Of a stretch of 64,000 nucleotides of DNA, positions 56,514 through 64,000 are shown piece by piece. The stretch spans positions 2,852,001 to 2,916,000 of the forward strand of contig NZ_CP015910.2 of assembly GCF_001676785.2 (NCBI RefSeq), written 5' to 3'. The stretch is from Brachyspira hyodysenteriae ATCC 27164. GTDB lineage: Bacteria > Spirochaetota > Brachyspiria > Brachyspirales > Brachyspiraceae. The position numbers were made by a program, and so were the translations under genes. The first letter of the stretch is position 1. Each line of letters opens with the position of its first letter. Below the pieces are notes generated by a model. The model made no database searches, had not been told where the DNA came from, and saw only the letters and a list, made by a program, of their open reading frames with translations.

Positions 56514-56625
56514 TAATATTTAATTATAATCAGTATAAAATCATAATGCTTTTAAATATGATGTATTGACATAAAAATTAAGTAATATATCATTCAAATA
56601 AAATATTAGTAATGGGGAATAATAA

Positions 56626-57273
56626 TTGAGAAATTTAAATCTTGATGAATCAATATTGAACGAATATTTATTAGATGATTTTAATATAGAAGATAGCTCT
56701 ATAATAGGAAATGAATTGGAAAAAAGATTATCAGGTTATGATGTAAGAGAATTAGAAATAGGCTGCGGAAATGGAAAATTTATAGTTGAGCTTGCTATGA
56801 ATAATAAAGACAAATACTTTATAGGTATAGAATATTCATATAAAGCTGCTAAAAAAGCTGTATCAAAAGCGTATAAAAGAAATATAAAAAATCTTACTAT
56901 TATATTTGGTGAAGCTAATAATATTATAGATAAATATTTAAATGGAAAATATTACTTTGATAAAATATATTTAAACTTTCCAGATCCTTGGCCAAAAAAG
57001 AAACATGCCCATAGAAGAATATTTACAAAAGATTTTTTAAAAAAAATGTATCCTTTATTAAAAGATGAAGGAATATTCTATTCTGTAACAGATGATGATA
57101 ATTATGCATTGGAAATAATGAATCCTATATATCAAGAAGCAGATAATTTTAAAAATATTTTAGATAATGATTATGTTCATAAATTGGAAGGATACGGAGT
57201 TACACTTTATGAGGAGAAAATGAGAGCTATTGGGCATAATATATATTTCTTTGCTCATTCCAAAAATATATGA
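56626..57273 (+). CDS. trmB: tRNA (guanine-N7)-methyltransferase
   Basis: SAM-dependent enzyme that makes m7G46 in the tRNA variable loop. Motif I is LEIGCGNGKFIVELA (residues ~44-58); FIGIEYSYKAAKKA follows; YLNFPDPWPKKKHAHRRI is the family signature; and FYSVTDDDNYALEIM lies near the end. At 215 aa it has the usual length. The start is TTG at 56626 with GGGGA 8 nt upstream, as no ATG fits. The last four bases ATGA overlap the start of the next gene. Confidence 0.95.
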   Translation: MRNLNLDESILNEYLLDDFNIEDSSIIGNELEKRLSGYDVRELEIGCGNGKFIVELAMNNKDKYFIGIEYSYKAAKKAVSKAYKRNIKNLTIIFGEANNIIDKYLNGKYYFDKIYLNFPDPWPKKKHAHRRIFTKDFLKKMYPLLKDEGIFYSVTDDDNYALEIMNPIYQEADNFKNILDNDYVHKLEGYGVTLYEEKMRAIGHNIYFFAHSKNI

Positions 57274-58262
57274 CAATGATTAATCAATTAAAAATTATAT
57301 TGCTAATATTAACTCTTTTTGCAGTTTCATGCAGCAATGAAGAAAGTTCAAAAAATACCACTATTGTAAGCATAATAAAAGAAAAAAATACAAGAAGATA
57401 CAATGCTATAGAAAAAGGTCTTTTGGATCAAATACATTCAGATAAAATGGATGTTCAGATTAATTTTTATACATTAGGTAATGATGATTTATCAACTATA
57501 AAAACTGCTAATAATGTACGTGATGATAATTCAAGTATAGCTATAGTTATAGGCGAAAATGCAACTTTACTATCTATGAATATAATAGTTCCTCAAACAA
57601 TAGTGTTTGCAGGATGTTTTGATGACTTATCTTTAAGTAATATAGCCAGAAATAGAATACAAAACAATAATATAACTGGTGTTTATATAAATTTGGATAT
57701 TACCAAATATGTAAAAATAATTTCTGAAAAAGAAGTTAATAGTATAGGCTATCTTTATACAAAAAATTCTGAAATGTCAGCTAATATCTCTAAATATATA
57801 ATGAAATATTGCAGTAATGAGAATATGACATATTATCCTTTAGTAATAGGAGAAAATTTAAATACTCTTGATATAGAAAATACCTTAAAATCTAGAAATA
57901 TAGACTATTTAATTCTTGCAAATGAAGAATATATAAATAACAATATATATTCTATAAACCATTTATGCGATAAGTATTCTATACCATTGATAAATACAGA
58001 TATATCAGATGCAATAAACACAGCAATATTATTCTCTCTAGACTTTAATTATTATTATATGGGCAGACAATTAGCATTACTTCTTAATGATGTAATAAAT
58101 AATAATGGAAAAACAGAAGGACTTAATTTTGTACGGTTATCAGATTCATATAAAATTCTGCTTAATGAAGACATTGCTAAGGAATATAATATAAAGTTTA
58201 CAGAAGAAATACTGGATAAAAGTTCATTATTAATCAAAGATGGTCAGCTAATAAAAAAATAG
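57270..58262 (+). CDS. ABC-type substrate-binding lipoprotein (ABC_sub_bind family)
   Basis: 330 aa. A lipoprotein signal (MINQLKIILLILTLFAVSCS, Cys ~21) leads a two-lobed binding-protein fold: STIKTANNVRDDNSSIAIVI, PQTIVFAGCFDDLSLSN, NNNITGVYINLDITKYVKI, SIPLINTDISDAINTAILFS and YMGRQLALLLNDVINNN. This pattern is that of PF04392 proteins (TrpX/sugar-type). Partner permease and ATPase genes are not next to it. Translation is coupled to trmB by the ATGA overlap. Ligand unknown. Confidence 0.82.
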   Translation: MTMINQLKIILLILTLFAVSCSNEESSKNTTIVSIIKEKNTRRYNAIEKGLLDQIHSDKMDVQINFYTLGNDDLSTIKTANNVRDDNSSIAIVIGENATLLSMNIIVPQTIVFAGCFDDLSLSNIARNRIQNNNITGVYINLDITKYVKIISEKEVNSIGYLYTKNSEMSANISKYIMKYCSNENMTYYPLVIGENLNTLDIENTLKSRNIDYLILANEEYINNNIYSINHLCDKYSIPLINTDISDAINTAILFSLDFNYYYMGRQLALLLNDVINNNGKTEGLNFVRLSDSYKILLNEDIAKEYNIKFTEEILDKSSLLIKDGQLIKK

Positions 58263-58285
58263 ATTACATATTATGTTAATTCTGC

Positions 58286-58314
58286 TTGACAAATTTCATT
58301 CTTCATAGTATGAT
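58286..58314 (+). promoter_or_regulatory. Promoter of rpmF-plsX-fabH-like operon
   Basis: TTGACA (58286-58291), 17-bp spacer, TATGAT (58309-58314). The leader to rpmF is about 75 bp, ending in AAAGGAG. Confidence 0.7.
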
Positions 58315-58393
58315 AGTTTAAACTTTGTATCGTATAATAGCGATAATTATCTTAATTTTAATAATTATCTTTAATAAATTAAAGGAGAAAAAA

Positions 58394-58588
58394 ATGGCAG
58401 TACCAAAGCATAGAAAATCGAAAGCAAAAAAAAGATCAAGACAAGCAGCTAATGATAAAAGATTTTTAGGTTCTTTATCAATCTGTCCACAATGCGGAGC
58501 AGAAAGAATGCCTCATAGAATCTGTCCAGAATGCGGTTTTTATAAAGACAGAGTAATAAAAGCTCCAAAAACTCAAAATGCAGGTTAA
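58394..58588 (+). CDS. rpmF: 50S ribosomal protein L32
   Basis: 64 aa from ATG 58394 (AAAGGAG 7 nt upstream); a frame extension upstream is not used. Starts AVPKHRKSKAKKRSRQAAND, the L32 N-terminus, and contains a four-Cys zinc ribbon: CPQCGAERMPHRIC and CPECG. L32 next to plsX and fabH is a widely conserved arrangement linking ribosome and lipid synthesis. Confidence 0.95.
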   Translation: MAVPKHRKSKAKKRSRQAANDKRFLGSLSICPQCGAERMPHRICPECGFYKDRVIKAPKTQNAG

Positions 58589-58618
58589 AAAACAATAAAA
58601 TAATTTTAGGAAGTTATT

Positions 58619-59638
58619 ATGAACTTAGCCATAGATGTAGCCAGCGGAGAGAAACCTCTCGAAGAATTAGTGTCAGGTGCTATTAGTGCCCTACAAGAAA
58701 ATAAAGATATTAATTTAATTTTAGTAGGCAATGAAAAAAATATATCAAAAGCCATATCTAAAACTAAATATGATCATAATCGTATAGATATTAGACATAC
58801 AGATGAGATAATAGATATGAATGAAAGCCCTGCTAATGGTATAAAACATAAGAAGAATGCTTCAGTTTTATTGGCCGCACGTTTGGTTAGGGAAAAAGAA
58901 GCCGATGGTTTCTTCTCGCCTGGAAATACAGGAGCTACTTTGGCAGCAGCTCTTACAGAGATAGGACGTTTAAAAGGTGTTATGCGTCCGCCTCTTATAT
59001 CCACACTTCCAAAATTAAATGGCGAGTTCTGTATGTTGGATATGGGTGCCAATGTAGATTGTACCACAGATTATATAGTTCAATTTGCAGTTATGGGCAG
59101 AGTATTTGCCAAAAGATACTTAAAAATAGATAATCCTAGAGTAGGACTCCTTAATATAGGAGAAGAAGACTCTAAAGGAAATGCTAATACCAAAAAATCA
59201 TTTGAACGTCTCCAAAAAATGAAAAAAATCAATTTTATAGGCAACATAGAACCTAACGATATGTTAAAATCAGATTCTGTTGATGTAGTTGTAGCTGACG
59301 GATTTGACGGCAACATAGTATTAAAAACAATAGAAGGAACAGCTTCTTTTGTTGTTAATCTATTAAAAGAAGAAGTAAAAAAGAATCCTGTTAGTGTAAT
59401 GGGCGGACTTATGATGAAACCTGTATTCAATAATTTAAAATCAAAAATGAGTTCCGATTCTTATGGTTCTGCTATATTATTAGGCTTAAATGGCGGAGCT
59501 TTTGTAGGTCATGGTAAAACTAGCGGCGTTGGTATGAAAAATGCCGTATTAAATATGTACAAATTTCTAGATGCCAAAATAAACGAAAAAATAGCTAAAG
59601 AACTTTATGATTCAGGAGCTAAAAGAAGAATTTTTTAA
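58619..59638 (+). CDS. plsX: Phosphate acyltransferase PlsX
   Basis: Makes acyl-phosphate from acyl-ACP for the PlsY glycerol-3-phosphate acyltransferase; peripheral to the inner membrane. 339 aa. It begins NLAIDVASGEKPLEELVSGA; the family usually has AvDaMGGD here, so the Asp remains but the Gly-Gly pair is changed. Typical later: FFSPGNTGATLAAALTEIGR, MLDMGANVDCTTDYIVQFAV, VGLLNIGEEDSKGN, VVADGFDGNIVLKTIEGTAS and YGSAILLGLNGGAFVGHGKT. Last-step interaction partners are not visible. Follows rpmF by 30 bp. Confidence 0.96.
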   Translation: MNLAIDVASGEKPLEELVSGAISALQENKDINLILVGNEKNISKAISKTKYDHNRIDIRHTDEIIDMNESPANGIKHKKNASVLLAARLVREKEADGFFSPGNTGATLAAALTEIGRLKGVMRPPLISTLPKLNGEFCMLDMGANVDCTTDYIVQFAVMGRVFAKRYLKIDNPRVGLLNIGEEDSKGNANTKKSFERLQKMKKINFIGNIEPNDMLKSDSVDVVVADGFDGNIVLKTIEGTASFVVNLLKEEVKKNPVSVMGGLMMKPVFNNLKSKMSSDSYGSAILLGLNGGAFVGHGKTSGVGMKNAVLNMYKFLDAKINEKIAKELYDSGAKRRIF

Positions 59639-59650
59639 AGGAATTTTGTA

Positions 59651-60505
59651 ATGGTATATATTAAATCTTGTAAAGGCACTTATAAAAATAATAAAACAAA
59701 TATGGCAGCCTCAGATTTAGCCTTACTATCAATAAATGAAGTAATCAAAGATATAGATCCCAATAATATAGATGCTATTCTATGTGCTACAGTTACTAAA
59801 GATTATGTTTATCCTTCTACAGCTTGTATATTGGCAGGAAAAATTAAAGCTTCTAATGCTTTCTGCTTTGATATAGAAAGTGATTTCACAGGCTTCTTAT
59901 CAGCATTAAGATTGGCTTATGCCTTTGTAAAAAGCGGAAGATATAAAAATATTTTAGTAGTTGCCGCAGAATCTTTTTATATATGCGATGATGAAAATAG
60001 ATTCGATGATGCAAGTGCTGCTGCTTTAGTAACAAATGAAAAATCAGATATTCAAATAGATTTTATAGATTCAGTAACAGACGGAAACGCATTAGAAAAT
60101 TGTTATATTCCTATGGGCGGAACAGCTAAACCTTATACTAAAGAGGGCGTACTCAATAAAGAACATTTCATTTCTATAAAAGATAATAATATTTTTGAAG
60201 AAGAAGCAAAAAAAGCCGGAGTTTATGTTAAAGATATTTTATCTACTAATAATATAAAACCGGATTTATATATACCTTCCTACTCAAGCCCTAATGCATA
60301 CAATGCCTTTGTTGATGCTTTATCTGTCAGCAAAGATATGGTATACTCTAAAATGGAAAATGCACACTCATCTTTAAGTGCTTCATCAGGAGTGGCATTC
60401 TCTATGGCTTTGGAAGATGGTTCTATAAAGAAAAACAGTAAGGTAGCTATATGCAGTTATGGAAGCGGTTATACCAAATCTGTAGCTGTTATTTCTATAA
60501 ATTAA
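59651..60505 (+). CDS. FabH-like 3-oxoacyl-ACP synthase III paralogue lacking the catalytic triad
   Basis: 284 aa, shorter than FabH (about 315-330). The thiolase fold is clear: AASDLALLSINEVIKD, IDAILCATVTKDYVYPSTAC, GSIKKNSKVAICSYGSGYTK. All three catalytic positions appear changed. The Cys segment (usual AACAGF) reads ESDFTGF with Phe instead of Cys. The His segment (usual HQAN) reads YSSPNAY. The Asn segment (usual GNTSAAS) reads HSSLSAS. It sits where fabH normally lies after plsX. It would not condense acyl-CoA with malonyl-ACP in the usual way; a regulatory pseudoenzyme or another chemistry is possible. Alignment by eye only. Confidence 0.8.
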   Translation: MVYIKSCKGTYKNNKTNMAASDLALLSINEVIKDIDPNNIDAILCATVTKDYVYPSTACILAGKIKASNAFCFDIESDFTGFLSALRLAYAFVKSGRYKNILVVAAESFYICDDENRFDDASAAALVTNEKSDIQIDFIDSVTDGNALENCYIPMGGTAKPYTKEGVLNKEHFISIKDNNIFEEEAKKAGVYVKDILSTNNIKPDLYIPSYSSPNAYNAFVDALSVSKDMVYSKMENAHSSLSASSGVAFSMALEDGSIKKNSKVAICSYGSGYTKSVAVISIN

Positions 60506-60562
60506 AATTACAATAATTAAACATTTATGTTTGATTGTTTAATTGAGTGAAGGATTGATAAT

Positions 60563-61870
60563 ATGAACTTAGGTAGATTTCGTTTTGGCGGAGTTCATCC
60601 GCATGACAGCAAGGATACAGCCGATATCTCTTCATCAGCTCTATCAAATGCCCCTAAAACCGTCCTAATATCTATGGCTCAGCACATTGGTGCTCCAGCT
60701 AAAATTTTAAAAAACAAAGGCGATAAAATTGAAAGAGGCGAACTTATTGGAGAGGCAGGCGGTTATGTATCAGGTAATGTTCATTCTTCTGTTACAGGAA
60801 CAGTTGCATCTGTAGAAATTGCTCCACCTCCTTTGGGAAGGGGAGCTAATGCTTTGCTTATCAATGTAGATAGCAATGCTGACAACTTGGCTTATTTTGA
60901 AAGTTCTGATTATATGTCCATGTCGGCAGAAGAAATGTCCAAAAAAATACAGCAAGCCGGTATAGTTGGTATGGGTGGTGCTACTTTCCCTACTCATGTT
61001 AAGGTTGATGGCGCAGCTAAAGGAAATGCTGATACCTTAATCATTAATGGTGTAGAGTGCGAACCTTACATCACTAGCGACTACAGACTTATGATCGAGT
61101 ATGCTCAAGACCTTTTCAAAGGTATTGATATCTTAAGAAAGATCGTACCTTCTGTAAAAAGAACTATTATCGGAATAGAAAATAACAAGCCTAAAGCAAT
61201 AGAAGAAATGGCTAAAATAGGAAAAGAGCATAATGTTGAAGTTATGGCTTTAAGACTTCGTTATCCTCAGGGTGCTGAAAAAATGCTTATAGAAGCTACT
61301 ACAGGAAGAATAGTACCTGTAAGTAAGCTGCCTATGGATGTTGGTGTTATAGTTGTTAATATTGCTACTCTATATGCCATATATGAAGCTGTTGCTAAAA
61401 ATAAGCCTCTTATGGAAAGACTTGTTACAATATCAGGAGATGCTATAAAAGAACATAAAAATGTATGGCTTCCTTTAGGTACTCCTATTTCGCATGTTGT
61501 TGAAGAATGCGGCGGAATTACTGCTGAAAATGTACTTATACTTTCCGGCGGTCCTATGATGGGTGCTGCTATCCCTAATCTTGAACAATGTGTTAACAAA
61601 GGTACTAACTCACTTCTATTCTTGGATAAAGATAAATTAGCTAAAGAAGTTGAATATCCTTGTATTAAATGCGGAAGATGCGGTAATGCTTGTCCGCTTC
61701 ATTTATCTCCTACTGAGCTTGCTCATACTGCAAAAGCTAAAATCAAAGATAAATTGAATGATTTAGATATAGCAACTTGTTTTGAATGCGGCTGCTGTAC
61801 TTATATATGTCCTTCAAAAATTCCTTTGGTTCAGTGGATTAGATTTGGTAAAGATTTATTAAGAAGATAG
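60563..61870 (+). CDS. rnfC: Electron transport complex subunit RnfC
   Basis: Peripheral NADH-binding subunit of the Rnf complex, which couples ferredoxin:NAD+ electron transfer to ion pumping. 435 aa. N-terminal GGVHPHDSKDTADISSSALS, a flavin/NADH fold with GGATFPTHVK and GVECEPYITSDYRLM, an SLBB-like part (VILSGGPMMGAAIPNLEQC), and two 4Fe-4S motifs near the end: CIKCGRCGNACP and CFECGCCTYICP. The proline-rich tail of some RnfC proteins is absent. First gene of rnfCDG, spaced by 15 and 2 bp. Confidence 0.96.
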   Translation: MNLGRFRFGGVHPHDSKDTADISSSALSNAPKTVLISMAQHIGAPAKILKNKGDKIERGELIGEAGGYVSGNVHSSVTGTVASVEIAPPPLGRGANALLINVDSNADNLAYFESSDYMSMSAEEMSKKIQQAGIVGMGGATFPTHVKVDGAAKGNADTLIINGVECEPYITSDYRLMIEYAQDLFKGIDILRKIVPSVKRTIIGIENNKPKAIEEMAKIGKEHNVEVMALRLRYPQGAEKMLIEATTGRIVPVSKLPMDVGVIVVNIATLYAIYEAVAKNKPLMERLVTISGDAIKEHKNVWLPLGTPISHVVEECGGITAENVLILSGGPMMGAAIPNLEQCVNKGTNSLLFLDKDKLAKEVEYPCIKCGRCGNACPLHLSPTELAHTAKAKIKDKLNDLDIATCFECGCCTYICPSKIPLVQWIRFGKDLLRR

Positions 61871-61885
61871 TTTAAGGAGATAATA

Positions 61886-62986
61886 ATGAAATTTTATACA
61901 GAATCATCTCCGCACATAAAAGACGGAGATACTACAAATAAGATAATGTTAAGAGTTATTATAGCTCTTTTACCTGCTGTTATATATAGTATCGTACTAT
62001 TTGGTGCTAAGGTTATAGTTTTATACTTGGCTGCCATTATTACTTGTATACTTTCTACTGTAATAGTAAAAAAAGTAAGAAAAAAACCTTTGTTGCCTGA
62101 TTATGCTGTTATTGTTACTGCTATACTTCTAGTTATGACTCTTCCTCCTTCTTCAACTATAACTATGGTTGTTATAGGAAGTGTTATTGCTATAGTATTC
62201 GCTAAAGAGGTTTTCGGAGGTTTGGGTTCTAACATATTCAACCCTGCTTTAGTTGGAAGAGCTTTCTTACAAGTAGCTTTCCCTGCTCAGATGACTATAT
62301 ATGCTGCTCCTACAAGAGTGCCTTTCTTGGATTTATTCGCTCCAGGACTTCATAATTTAGTAAATACTGTTACAGGCGGTACTCAGTCTATAGATATGAT
62401 GAATGCTTTGACTCAGTCTACTCCTTTAACTTTTATGAAATTCACTTACAATGCTAATATAAGCACTTCATTAGCAGAACAAATAGGGTTTGAATCACAT
62501 TATTATCTTCAAATGTTATTAGGTAGTACTTCAGGTGCTATAGGTGAAACTTCATTCTTACTTCTTTTAATAGGCGGAATATACTTGCTTGTTACTAAGA
62601 CTATAGATTGGAGAATACCTTTGGGTATGTGTTTATCTTTAATGTTTGTAAGTCTTTTACTTTGTTTAGGAATGCCTGGAAAATTCCCTTCTCCTATATA
62701 TCAAGTATTAGCAGGTGGTTTCGGTTTAGGTGCTTTCTTTATGGCTACTGATATGGTTACTTGCCCTTCAAGTCATTTAGGTGCTTGGATATATGCTCTT
62801 TTAATAGGTGCTGTACTTGCTATATTAAGAGCTTTCGGTTCTTCTCCAGAGTATATGATGTATTCAATACTTATAGGTAATATGTTTATGCCTTTAATTG
62901 CTATGCTTACTCGTCCTATGCCTGTTGGTAAAAAAGAGCTTCTTGCTATTAATAAAGCTAATGCTCAGAAAGAAGGAGGTAAATAA
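61886..62986 (+). CDS. rnfD: Electron transport complex subunit RnfD
   Basis: Integral membrane subunit with covalently bound FMN. 366 aa, about nine membrane segments. Starts TESSPHIKDGDTTNKIMLRV; LPPSSTITMVVIGSVIAIVF and FGGLGSNIFNPALVGRAFLQ are typical. The segment ALTQSTPLTF holds the Thr expected to carry FMN in the family pattern (…T-P-L). GGFGLGAFFMATDMVTCPSS and LIGNMFMPLI close the protein. Ribosome site AAGGAG. RnfG begins 2 bp after the stop. Confidence 0.95.
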   Translation: MKFYTESSPHIKDGDTTNKIMLRVIIALLPAVIYSIVLFGAKVIVLYLAAIITCILSTVIVKKVRKKPLLPDYAVIVTAILLVMTLPPSSTITMVVIGSVIAIVFAKEVFGGLGSNIFNPALVGRAFLQVAFPAQMTIYAAPTRVPFLDLFAPGLHNLVNTVTGGTQSIDMMNALTQSTPLTFMKFTYNANISTSLAEQIGFESHYYLQMLLGSTSGAIGETSFLLLLIGGIYLLVTKTIDWRIPLGMCLSLMFVSLLLCLGMPGKFPSPIYQVLAGGFGLGAFFMATDMVTCPSSHLGAWIYALLIGAVLAILRAFGSSPEYMMYSILIGNMFMPLIAMLTRPMPVGKKELLAINKANAQKEGGK

Positions 62987-62988
62987 TT

Positions 62989-63564
62989 ATGAAAAAAGAG
63001 GTTGGTTATACTGCCGTTATTTCGGTTACTATTACTGCATTGTTGGCTGGTTTTTTACTTTCATTTGTATATTCTTCTTTTGAAAAAGATATTTTAGCTA
63101 ACAATGAAAAAACAGTACTTAATGGTGTTAAAACTGTTATTGAAGGTGCTGATGAATTGGAAGGTCCTTTAACTGAAAATTCAACTTATCCTTACTATAT
63201 TGGTAAAAAAGCTGATGGTACTGTTGTTGGTTATGCTATGCTTTCTTCTGCTGGCGGATATAATGGTGAAAATAAAGTGCTTGTTGGTTTAGATGCCAAT
63301 GTTGAAACTATTACTGCTATAGTAGTTACTGAACAAGCTGAAACTCCTGGACTTGGTGCTAAAATTACTGAGCCTGCTTTTAGAGATCAATTCAAAGGTC
63401 AAAGCACAATCGTTTCTTTATCTGTTGTAAAAGGAATTAAACCTGAAGAAGCAGGTGATGCTCAAATTGCTGCTATAAGCGGTGCTACAATTTCTTCTAC
63501 TTCTGTTGTTAATGCCGTTAATAGTGCTAAAGATGAAGCTGTTAATTTATTTAAAAATCAATAA
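62989..63564 (+). CDS. rnfG: Electron transport complex subunit RnfG
   Basis: One N-terminal membrane segment (VGYTAVISVTITALLAGFLL) and a periplasmic FMN-binding domain. 191 aa. The flavin-attachment motif is AISGATISSTSVVNAV near the C-terminus; the Thr in SGAT-x-S is the usual phosphoester site. Upstream TEQAETPGLGAKITEPAFRD is the conserved E-T-P-G-L-G pattern. AGGAGG lies just before the ATG. A terminator follows directly, so rnfE, rnfA and rnfB are not in this operon. Confidence 0.95.
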   Translation: MKKEVGYTAVISVTITALLAGFLLSFVYSSFEKDILANNEKTVLNGVKTVIEGADELEGPLTENSTYPYYIGKKADGTVVGYAMLSSAGGYNGENKVLVGLDANVETITAIVVTEQAETPGLGAKITEPAFRDQFKGQSTIVSLSVVKGIKPEEAGDAQIAAISGATISSTSVVNAVNSAKDEAVNLFKNQ

Positions 63565-63590
63565 ATTAATTAAATAATTAGAATATAATA

Positions 63591-63632
63591 AAAGGCTTAT
63601 AAATGTTAATCATTTTATAAGCCTTTTTTATT
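63591..63632 (+). terminator. Terminator after rnfG
   Basis: Stem AAAGGCTTATAAA / TTTTATAAGCCTTT around TGTTAATCA, then six T. Confidence 0.88.
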
Positions 63633-63644
63633 TATAAAATAATA

Positions 63645-63848
63645 ACGCACGGTAAGCAGATTTTTATTTTTTAATTTAAATTATAATTCACAATTCACTC
63701 ATACTCAAAATTTTACTCTGCGTGCGGTAATAACGATTCAAATTTTTAAAAAAATATTGGGTGGGAAGCAGAAATAACATAAAAAATTAAAAAGAAAAAT
63801 AGTACAAAAATGTCTGTACTAATAAAAAGTCTAGAGGGCGGGGAGTGA
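63645..63848 (+). repeat. Composite intergenic repeat, copy R11
   Basis: ACGCACGGTAAGC (63645-63657), GCGTGCGGTAA (63720-63730), TTGGGTGGGAAGC (63757-63769) and AGAGGGCGGGGA (63833-63844). It fills the gap between the rnfG terminator and the next gene. Confidence 0.85.
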
Positions 63849-63921
63849 AAATAAATTTTCATTATTTAAAACTTTTATTCTATATGTTATAATCATAAAA
63901 AATATTATGGAAGTAATGAAT

Positions 63922-64000
63922 ATGCAGGAATTCAAACTTATAGAAAAAATAAAAGAATTAACAAAATCTGATAATACAGATAATTTGAATATAGGCGATG
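63922..64000 (+). CDS. thiL: Thiamine-monophosphate kinase, N-terminal part (cut by window end)
   Basis: The open frame from ATG 63922 reads QEFKLIEKIKELTKSDNTDN then NLNIGD and continues past the window end. ThiL (ATP-dependent phosphorylation of thiamine monophosphate) begins with E-F-x-L-I-x-x-I and soon reaches G-D-D, so the reading fits. In-frame ATGs at 63907 and 63916 also exist; GGAAG (63909-63913) suits 63922 best. A weak promoter (TTTAAA 63865, TATAAT 63888) lies upstream. Only 26 codons are visible. Confidence 0.6.
   Translation, partial: MQEFKLIEKIKELTKSDNTDNLNIGD

Noticed and set aside
60506-60562. Hairpin between the FabH-like gene and rnfC
   Set aside because: The partial stem AATTAAACA / TGTTTAATT-like segment is weak and AT-only with no T-run, so it is not called a terminator.

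Overview
The window is very AT-rich and is most likely from the spirochaete genus Brachyspira. That is an inference from composition and gene content: a flagellar hook protein (FlgK), five methyl-accepting chemotaxis proteins with Cache-type sensors, many TPR proteins, small lipoproteins and outer-membrane proteins, and an Rnf complex. I saw no tRNA, rRNA, CRISPR array, complete insertion sequence or prophage.

Layout. 1-5.8 kb: molybdate-binding lipoprotein modA, rarA with an overlapping unknown gene, and the first chemoreceptor. 5.8-12.6 kb: two large TPR proteins, a CMD/AhpD-family protein with a truncated copy beside it, a frameshifted small gene, a YggU-family protein and scpB. 12.6-20.6 kb: an outer-membrane-type gene whose leader is filled by a 75-bp hairpin array, a lipoprotein, then mnmG, mraY, tmk, ssb and a DUF3298-type lipoprotein. 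20.7-29.1 kb: an AAA ATPase, a chemoreceptor, and a repeat-rich accessory stretch with a TPR gene, a zinc-ribbon DUF1963-like gene, an Imm26-like gene, an AlkD-like gene and an Ldh-family dehydrogenase. 29-35.3 kb: two PepSY-like secreted proteins, asd with a Lys-rich tail, an NCS2 purine permease and a polytopic membrane protein. 35.5-46.5 kb: an unusual chemoreceptor with an extra C-terminal domain, flgK, an Rpn-family nuclease/transposase, a secreted protein and a tandem chemoreceptor pair. 46.8-54.7 kb: hisC, three tandem membrane-anchored TPR proteins ending in an Mrr-like domain, then zapA and a coiled-coil gene on the other strand. 54.8-64 kb: an outer-membrane-type protein, trmB with a substrate-binding lipoprotein, rpmF-plsX-fabH-like, rnfCDG and the start of thiL.

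Three things stand out. (1) Eleven copies or part-copies of an intergenic repeat with fixed geometry: a CGCACG/CGTGCG inverted pair about 73 bp apart, a TGGGTGGGC box about 36 bp further on, and an AGGGCGGG box about 76 bp beyond that. They occur in both orientations and sometimes share one central palindrome with arms on both sides. (2) A second family of nested two-stem hairpins, each in a 5' leader (outer-membrane gene array, tmk, flgK, CMD gene). In one case the array separates a strong Shine-Dalgarno from its start codon. (3) A three-gene tandem family joining a membrane anchor, TPR-like helices and a degenerate Mrr-like nuclease fold. A FabH paralogue with all three catalytic residues replaced, and two sigma70-type promoters sharing overlapping -35 boxes, are also notable.

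Promoters written here are matches to the sigma70 consensus read by eye. Terminators are hairpins with a T-run. Neither has been computed or tested.
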